Positions 30,254-34,599 of a stretch of DNA of 34,599 bases are shown piece after piece (position 1 is the first letter of the stretch; every line of letters begins with the position of its first letter). Both the position numbers and the translations under genes were made by a program. The notes beneath the pieces were generated by a model, which was not told the DNA's origin, did no database searches, and saw only the letters and a list, made by a program, of their open reading frames with translations. The DNA comes from Glycomyces paridis (GTDB lineage Bacteria > Actinomycetota > Actinomycetes > Mycobacteriales > Micromonosporaceae): the NCBI RefSeq assembly GCF_004912155.1, contig NZ_STGX01000015.1:123957-158555 (forward strand). The letters run 5' to 3'.

Positions 30254-31603
30254 ATGTTCGAGTACGGCGGTGAAACCGGCATCCCGGCCACGGGCCCCCG
30301 GCACCTTCGGGTGCGAGGCGGCGCCGTGCTCTCGGGATCGATCGACGTGAAGACCTCCAAGAACGCGGGCGTCGCACTCCTGTGCGCCAGCCTCCTCAAC
30401 CGCGGCACCACCACACTGCGGCGCGTCGCGCGCATCGAGGAGGTCAACCGCATCCTCAGGGTGCTCGGCTCCATGGGCGTCGCCTACGAGTGGATCGGCG
30501 ACGACGGCGACCTGCGCCTGACCCCGCCCGAACGCCTCGACCTCACCCGCATCGACGCCGACGCCGCCCGGCGCACCCGGTCGATCATCATGTTCCTCGG
30601 CCCGCTCCTGCACGACTACGCCGAGTTCGAACTGCCCTTCGCCGGCGGCTGCGAGCTCGGCGACCGCACCGTCGAGCCCCACATGGTCGCCCTGCGCCGC
30701 TTCGGGCTCTCCGTCGAGTCCTCCCGCAGCGCCTACCGCGCCACCGTCAAGGACCAGGTCGACCCGCCCGGCACCATCGTCCTGACCGAACGCGGCGACA
30801 CCGTCACCGAGAACGCCGTCATGGCCGCCGCCCGCTACCCCGCGCCCACCGTCATCCGCAACGCCTCGTGCAACTACATGGTCCAGGACCTCTGCTTCTT
30901 CCTCGAACGCCTCGGCGTCCGCATCGACGGCGTCGGCACCACCACGCTCACCGTCCACGGCCGCGAGGACATCGACGTCCCCGTCGACTACGCGCCCTCC
31001 GAGGACCCGATCGAGGCCTGGAGCCTCGTCTCCGCGGCCGTCGTCACCGCCTCGGAGATCACCGTCCGCCGCGTCCCCATCGAGTTCGTCGAGATCGAAC
31101 TCGCCCTCACCGAGGAGATGGGCCTGGTCTACTCCCGCAGCGACGAGTACCTGGCCGCCAACGGCCGCACCCGCCTCGCCGACCTCACCGTCTACCCCTC
31201 GCCGCTGCGCGCGCCGATGGACAAGATCCACCCGATGCCCTTCCCGGGCCTCAACATCGACAACCTGCCGTTCTTCGCGCTCATCGCCTCGTGCGCCGAG
31301 GGCTCGACCATGATCCACGACTGGGTCTACGAGAACCGCGCCATCTACCTCACCGAGCTCAACCGCCTCGGCGCGAAGGTGCGCCTGCTCGACCCGCACC
31401 GCCTCGCCGTCGCCGGGCCCGTCGACTGGAACGGCGCCGAGGTCGTCTGCCCGCCCGCACTGCGCCCGGCCGTCGTCCTCCTCCTCGGCATGCTCCGCGC
31501 CGGGGGCACTTCCGAACTGCGCCACATCAACGTGATCCACCGCGGCTACGAGCAGCTCGCCGAACGGCTCCAACTCCTCGGCGCCGAAATCGAGCCGTTC
31601 TGA
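30254..31603 (+). CDS. murA: MurA-like UDP-N-acetylglucosamine 1-carboxyvinyltransferase
   Basis: This is 449 residues, the normal size of MurA, with the two inside-out alpha/beta domains. DVKTSKNAGVALL carries the substrate Lys36-Asn37. FAGGCELGDRTVEPH carries Cys133 at the position that attacks PEP and the loop Arg. PGLNIDNLPFFALIASCAEG holds an Asp matching the catalytic base, and VYENRAIYLTELNRLGAKV is typical. It should transfer enolpyruvate to UDP-GlcNAc or a related nucleotide. No other mur gene is near, and sequence around the motifs departs from canonical MurA, so it may be a paralogue with a different substrate. Confidence 0.85.
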   Translation: MFEYGGETGIPATGPRHLRVRGGAVLSGSIDVKTSKNAGVALLCASLLNRGTTTLRRVARIEEVNRILRVLGSMGVAYEWIGDDGDLRLTPPERLDLTRIDADAARRTRSIIMFLGPLLHDYAEFELPFAGGCELGDRTVEPHMVALRRFGLSVESSRSAYRATVKDQVDPPGTIVLTERGDTVTENAVMAAARYPAPTVIRNASCNYMVQDLCFFLERLGVRIDGVGTTTLTVHGREDIDVPVDYAPSEDPIEAWSLVSAAVVTASEITVRRVPIEFVEIELALTEEMGLVYSRSDEYLAANGRTRLADLTVYPSPLRAPMDKIHPMPFPGLNIDNLPFFALIASCAEGSTMIHDWVYENRAIYLTELNRLGAKVRLLDPHRLAVAGPVDWNGAEVVCPPALRPAVVLLLGMLRAGGTSELRHINVIHRGYEQLAERLQLLGAEIEPF

Positions 31604-31637
31604 CCCATGGACGCGGCGGTCACCGGCGACCGTATGT

Positions 31638-31643
31638 GACACT
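31638..31643 (+). promoter_or_regulatory. -10-like hexamer GACACT before the tail-anchored protein
   Basis: GACACT ends 7 nt before ATG 31651 and matches the A and final T of TANNNT. Confidence 0.45.
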
Positions 31644-31650
31644 TCCACTC

Positions 31651-32214
31651 ATGAACTTGCCCTCCGATGTGCCCCCGCAGGCGTATGCGCTCCTCAACCT
31701 CCTCCAGGCGCACCTCAAGCACCTGGACAAGGTCCAGGGCGAGGCGCTGCCGAGCCCGCAGTGGGAGGCGACGGTCGAGTCGACGCGGACGGTCGCGGCC
31801 GTGAAGGCCCCGGGCCAGGAGGTCACCGCCGCGGACATCCCCATGATCGTCGGCACCGGCTCCCCCGACCGCCGCAGGCGCCTGTACACCTCGATGCCCG
31901 TGCCCCCGGACGTCGCCGCCCTCGCCGACGAGTCCGAAGTGGCCCTCTTCGCCTACAACCGGCGCGGCCGCCTCCAACCCGCCAACCGCACCGCCACCGA
32001 GGCCCAGTCCCGCGCCTGGTACCCGCCCGCCAAGGCCATCGCCCCCATGCGCATCCTCGACGAGACCGTCTGGGAACCCGTCGCCGCCGCCACCGGAGAC
32101 AGCGGCCGCCCCTCCCTCCTCGAAGCCGCCGCCGGCTGGCTCGTCCTCCTCATCGTCATAGCCTTCATAGCCGCCATCGCCTACCTGGGCCTCTGGTACT
32201 TCGACATCCTCTGA
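31651..32214 (+). CDS. Hypothetical tail-anchored membrane protein
   Basis: This is 187 residues. A soluble N-terminal part (SDVPPQAYALLNLLQAHLKHL, then RRRRLYTSMPVPPDVAALADESEVALFAYNRRGRLQPANRTATEAQSRAWYPP) ends in a single C-terminal hydrophobic helix (AAGWLVLLIVIAFIAAIAYLGLWYF) with only three residues beyond it. That is a tail-anchor topology, with the main domain in the cytoplasm. I recognise no family. It lies 47 nt after the MurA paralogue on the same strand. A role in envelope assembly is possible by context only. Confidence 0.72.
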   Translation: MNLPSDVPPQAYALLNLLQAHLKHLDKVQGEALPSPQWEATVESTRTVAAVKAPGQEVTAADIPMIVGTGSPDRRRRLYTSMPVPPDVAALADESEVALFAYNRRGRLQPANRTATEAQSRAWYPPAKAIAPMRILDETVWEPVAAATGDSGRPSLLEAAAGWLVLLIVIAFIAAIAYLGLWYFDIL

Positions 32215-32263
32215 TCCCGGTCGAATGGGTGAAAGCATTGCAGACCGAGGCATTGCCATGCCA

Positions 32264-32281
32264 TTCGGAACGCATTCCGAA
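32264..32281 (+). repeat. Perfect inverted repeat upstream of the HsdR_N-type gene
   Basis: TTCGGAA-CGCA-TTCCGAA forms a 7-bp stem. The half-site TTCGGAAC recurs in the terminator stem after the same gene. It could be a terminator of the preceding gene or an operator. Confidence 0.5.
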
Positions 32282-32397
32282 CCGTCACCTGATCGAGTCG
32301 ACACACGGTATTGCCCGCCTGTTCACCGCTCGATACGATCCCCCTCAAGCGAAGCCGATTCGCAGCCCTTCGCCATGACTTTGCAAAGGAGCGGGAC

Positions 32398-33507
32398 ATG
32401 GATTTCAATCAGCAGGTTGCCGCACTCATCACGAAAGTCCGGAATCAGCGCGATCTCATCCAGACGGAGGAGGCCGCCAAGAACGCCTTCATCATGCCCT
32501 TCATTTCGACGGTCCTCGGATACGACGTCTTCGACCCGCAGGAGGTCGTCCCCGAGTTCACCGCCGACGTCGGCCTGAAGAAGGGCGAGAAGATCGACTA
32601 CGCCATCCTCCACGACGGCGAAGTGCAGATCCTCATCGAGTGCAAGCGCCCGCAGGACTCGCTCACTTTCGAGCACGCCTCTCAGCTCTACCGGTACTTC
32701 GCCGTGACCAATGCCCGAATCGCGGTGCTCACCAACGGCGTCGCCTACCAGTTCTTCACCGATCTCGACGCGCCGAACCGCATGGACGCGAAGCCGTTCC
32801 TGGTGCTCGATTTCGACGACCTCGACGAGATGTTGCTGCCGGAATTGCGAAAACTGACCAAAGAGTCCTTCGACCTCGACTCGATCATCAGCGCCGCCGA
32901 AGAACTGAAGTACATCGGCCAGATCAAACGATCGCTCACGACGCTTTTCAAAGAGCCCGAGCCCGACTGGGTCAAATTCCTCACCGTGCGGGTCTACGAG
33001 GGCTCATTCACGCAGCGAGTGCGCGAGCAGTTCACTCCCCTGGTCGCGAAGGCCTCGGCGCAGTTCCTCAACGACCAGGTCAACAGCCGCCTTCAGTCCG
33101 CGCTCGGCTCCAGCTTCCCGATGCCCGCCGAGCCCGAGCCGATCGAGGCCGCCGCCGACCACACCGAGCCCGAACCGGAGGGCGACCGCGAGTCCGAGGT
33201 GGAGACGACCCTGGAGGAGATCGGCGGCTACCAGATCGTGAAGGCGATCGCGTGCAGTGAAGTCAAGCCGCACCGGATCGTGCAGCGCGACGCCAAGAGC
33301 TACTGCGCGATCCTTCTGGACGACAACAACCGCAGGCCCGTAGCCCGACTGCACTTCAACGGCAAGTCCAAGAAGTACCTGAGCACCTTCGACGAGGCGA
33401 AGACCGAGACCCGCCATCTCCTCGGTTCGCTCGACGACATCTACCTCCACGCCGACGCCATCCGCGGCGTGGTCCGAAGCTACATCGACACGGAAACCCC
33501 CGACTGA
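32398..33507 (+). CDS. Stand-alone type I restriction enzyme R N-terminal-domain nuclease (HsdR_N)
   Basis: This is 369 residues from ATG 32398 with AAAGGAG upstream. The PD-(D/E)xK core is visible: EEAAKNAFIMPFISTVLGYDVFDP, VGLKKGEKIDYAIL (Asp) and VQILIECKRPQ (E-x-K), followed by SQLYRYF and IAVLTNGVAYQFF. There are no helicase motifs, so it is not a full HsdR, and no HsdM or HsdS lies near. After an acidic linker (about 240-270) a second domain of about 100 residues follows (YQIVKAIACSEV to the end). It uses more A/T-ending codons than its neighbours and is flanked by dyads, suggesting transfer. Confidence 0.88.
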   Translation: MDFNQQVAALITKVRNQRDLIQTEEAAKNAFIMPFISTVLGYDVFDPQEVVPEFTADVGLKKGEKIDYAILHDGEVQILIECKRPQDSLTFEHASQLYRYFAVTNARIAVLTNGVAYQFFTDLDAPNRMDAKPFLVLDFDDLDEMLLPELRKLTKESFDLDSIISAAEELKYIGQIKRSLTTLFKEPEPDWVKFLTVRVYEGSFTQRVREQFTPLVAKASAQFLNDQVNSRLQSALGSSFPMPAEPEPIEAAADHTEPEPEGDRESEVETTLEEIGGYQIVKAIACSEVKPHRIVQRDAKSYCAILLDDNNRRPVARLHFNGKSKKYLSTFDEAKTETRHLLGSLDDIYLHADAIRGVVRSYIDTETPD

Positions 33508-33523
33508 GCGGCTGCGCATGACA

Positions 33524-33569
33524 AACGGCCTTCGGAACTCCTGCACCGCATGGAGTTCCGAAGGCCGTT
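33524..33569 (+). terminator. Perfect 18-bp stem terminator
   Basis: AACGGCCTTCGGAACTCC (33524-33541) pairs perfectly with 33552-33569 around a 10-nt loop, followed by GTTCTT. It is the first terminator after the HsdR_N-type gene. Confidence 0.88.
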
Positions 33570-33582
33570 GTTCTTGATGAGT

Positions 33583-33606
33583 ACGCGGCGAAGCCGTGTG
33601 CTTTTT
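33583..33606 (+). terminator. Second intrinsic terminator with U tract
   Basis: ACGCGGC-GAA-GCCGTGT forms a 7-bp stem with one G-U pair, directly followed by GCTTTTT. It lies 14 nt after the 18-bp stem, making a tandem terminator. Confidence 0.75.
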
Positions 33607-33636
33607 AGGGTTTTGTCTGGTTTTAGAGGAGAGGCT

Positions 33637-34599
33637 TTAAGCCTCGGTGCCGATATATATCAGAGATTTCAGGATGTGTTTGCCCGGTTCGAGGACGCCT
33701 CTGAGGACGGGGAGCACGGTGTCGGGCCAGTAGAGGTGGGTGCCGGGCACGGGTTCGATGACCTCGGCTTCGCGGGTGGCGGCGGGGTCGATGATTTCGG
33801 AGCGGATGCCCTGGCCGGTGGCGGTGGCGCGGGAGTCGCCGGTCTCGGAGGTGTGGCCGGGTTTGGGGACGCACCAGCCGCCTTCGCCGGTGTGGAGTGT
33901 GCGGCCGGTCTCGATGACGTGGACGCGGGCGTGCCAGCCGTCGACGGCCGCTTCGAGGGAGGTGGTGATGGTGACGTCGTCCCAGGGCTGCCAGTTGACG
34001 GTGATCACGCCGTTCGCGTCGATCGAACCCTCGTCGGAGTCCTCACGGCCGCGCCAGTGGCGGCCGTCCTCGGAGAGCATGAGCGCGCCGTCGGGCGCCG
34101 CGGCGGCGAGGCCGGGACCGGCGACCGCATGGGAGAACCCGGCGAGCGAGGAGTACGCGAACTTCCCGTAGGAAGCCTGTCCCCCACGGGCCCAGGGATG
34201 CCAGGCCTGGCCGTTGAGGCGGGTGACGTGTCCGGTTTCGTCTCTGATGTGGACGGCACGAGCGGCCTTGTGCGGGGCCACCACAGGGCCCGGAAGGGTG
34301 GGCGTAGAGGTCCAGAACGGGTGCTCGGGGCCGACGAGCAGACCGGTGAAGACCTTCATCGCCCACCACGGCGAGCCTGCGGTGAGGTACTGCTCGACCA
34401 CCGAGTTGTTCGGGTAGCCGTAGCCGACGGTCAGGCGTCCTTCGGGATCGAGGATCGGCTTGTCCCACCACCACTCGAGATGGCGGCGGGCGTAGCCGGC
34501 GACCTCAGGCCACGGGACGGCTTCGACGTCGGCCGCGGCCAGCGCGGACCACAGGGAGCCTTGGGCGAACCGGTAGCCCATGCTCCGCCCGTAGGGGAC
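33637..34599 (-). CDS. DUF2264 domain-containing protein (partial, N-terminus beyond right edge)
   Basis: At least 320 residues are visible, the C-terminal part of a DUF2264 protein. It begins with the toroid end (PYGRSMGYRFAQGSLWSALAAADVE, YPNNSVVEQYLTAGSPWWAMKVF) and continues into a beta-rich region (WHARVHVIETGRTLHTGEGGW). The frame is open to the window end, so ATG 34581 is internal and not the start. The fold suggests a cytoplasmic polysaccharide-degrading or carbohydrate-binding enzyme, with no substrate known to me. It faces the HsdR_N-type gene across the tandem terminators. Confidence 0.9.
   Translation of the reverse strand, partial: VPYGRSMGYRFAQGSLWSALAAADVEAVPWPEVAGYARRHLEWWWDKPILDPEGRLTVGYGYPNNSVVEQYLTAGSPWWAMKVFTGLLVGPEHPFWTSTPTLPGPVVAPHKAARAVHIRDETGHVTRLNGQAWHPWARGGQASYGKFAYSSLAGFSHAVAGPGLAAAAPDGALMLSEDGRHWRGREDSDEGSIDANGVITVNWQPWDDVTITTSLEAAVDGWHARVHVIETGRTLHTGEGGWCVPKPGHTSETGDSRATATGQGIRSEIIDPAATREAEVIEPVPGTHLYWPDTVLPVLRGVLEPGKHILKSLIYIGTEA

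Noticed and set aside
33631..33645. GAGGCTT-T-AAGCCTC palindrome over the stop codon of the DUF2264 gene as a terminator.
   Set aside because: The stem is short and there is no U tract on the minus strand. The stronger terminators at 33524-33606 already cover the gap.
1..34599. Search for tRNA, rRNA, CRISPR repeats, transposases, biosynthetic gene cluster or phage structural genes.
   Set aside because: No cloverleaf, repeat-spacer pattern, DDE transposase, terminal inverted repeats or phage module was seen by eye. A covariance or HMM search was not possible.

Overview
The window is very G+C-rich DNA with GTG starts, codons ending in G or C, mycothiol-type DinB-fold enzymes, a Ski2-like DUF3516 helicase, an Ada-AlkA fusion and YtrA, MerR, MarR and LysR regulators. 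This points to a chromosomal segment of a soil-type actinobacterium. I cannot name the genus from the sequence. I see no rRNA, tRNA, CRISPR array, transposase or phage block, and no gene-free stretch above about 300 bases. The long open frames antisense to real genes are explained by the rarity of TTA, CTA and TCA codons.

Layout. 1-1080: a YtrA-type regulator and ABC ATPase operon cut by the left edge. 1085-1923: a rhomboid protease coupled to a 74-residue protein. 2046-3172: an NmrA-like oxidoreductase and a MarR regulator facing each other, with a strong dyad at the oxidoreductase promoter. 3246-5889: an FKBP lipoprotein, then a TmrB-like ATPase, a BNR-repeat protein and a MoaD/ThiS-like protein on the other strand. 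6006-9660: a secreted HNH nuclease lipoprotein, a DinB-fold gene without a stop codon, a TPR/RBBP9 pair and small uncharacterised genes. 9679-10458: a nucleotidyltransferase broken by an amber codon. 10500-11971: a MerR regulator divergent from an aldo/keto reductase, with a textbook MerR promoter between them. 12010-14034: YjbQ, DUF1697 and a solo tyrosine recombinase. 14085-16087: alkylation-repair operon (Ada-AlkA, Ogt). 16084-19004: envelope-type genes and XthA. 19053-21317: a large phosphatase-like membrane protein. 21419-25901: a second XthA, a DUF3516 helicase and an APH-like kinase. 25917-28620: arfB without a stop codon, GH43, YigZ and an orphan NarL-type regulator. 28647-31603: a small membrane protein, a LysR regulator and a MurA paralogue. 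31651-33606: a tail-anchored protein and a lone HsdR_N-type nuclease of different composition, closed by two terminators. 33637-34599: a DUF2264 gene cut by the right edge.

Main observations. (1) Sixteen genes on both strands carry a TANNNT-like hexamer ending 6-8 nt before the start codon, so the region looks dominated by leaderless transcripts. (2) Two convergent pairs (arfB/GH43 and a DinB-fold gene/HNH nuclease) each contain one gene with no in-frame stop, open in register across its neighbour. For arfB, a ribosome-rescue factor for non-stop mRNAs, this suggests a possible autoregulatory circuit. (3) One nucleotidyltransferase has a single in-frame TAG. (4) Several regulator-promoter pairs have clear dyads that can be tested.
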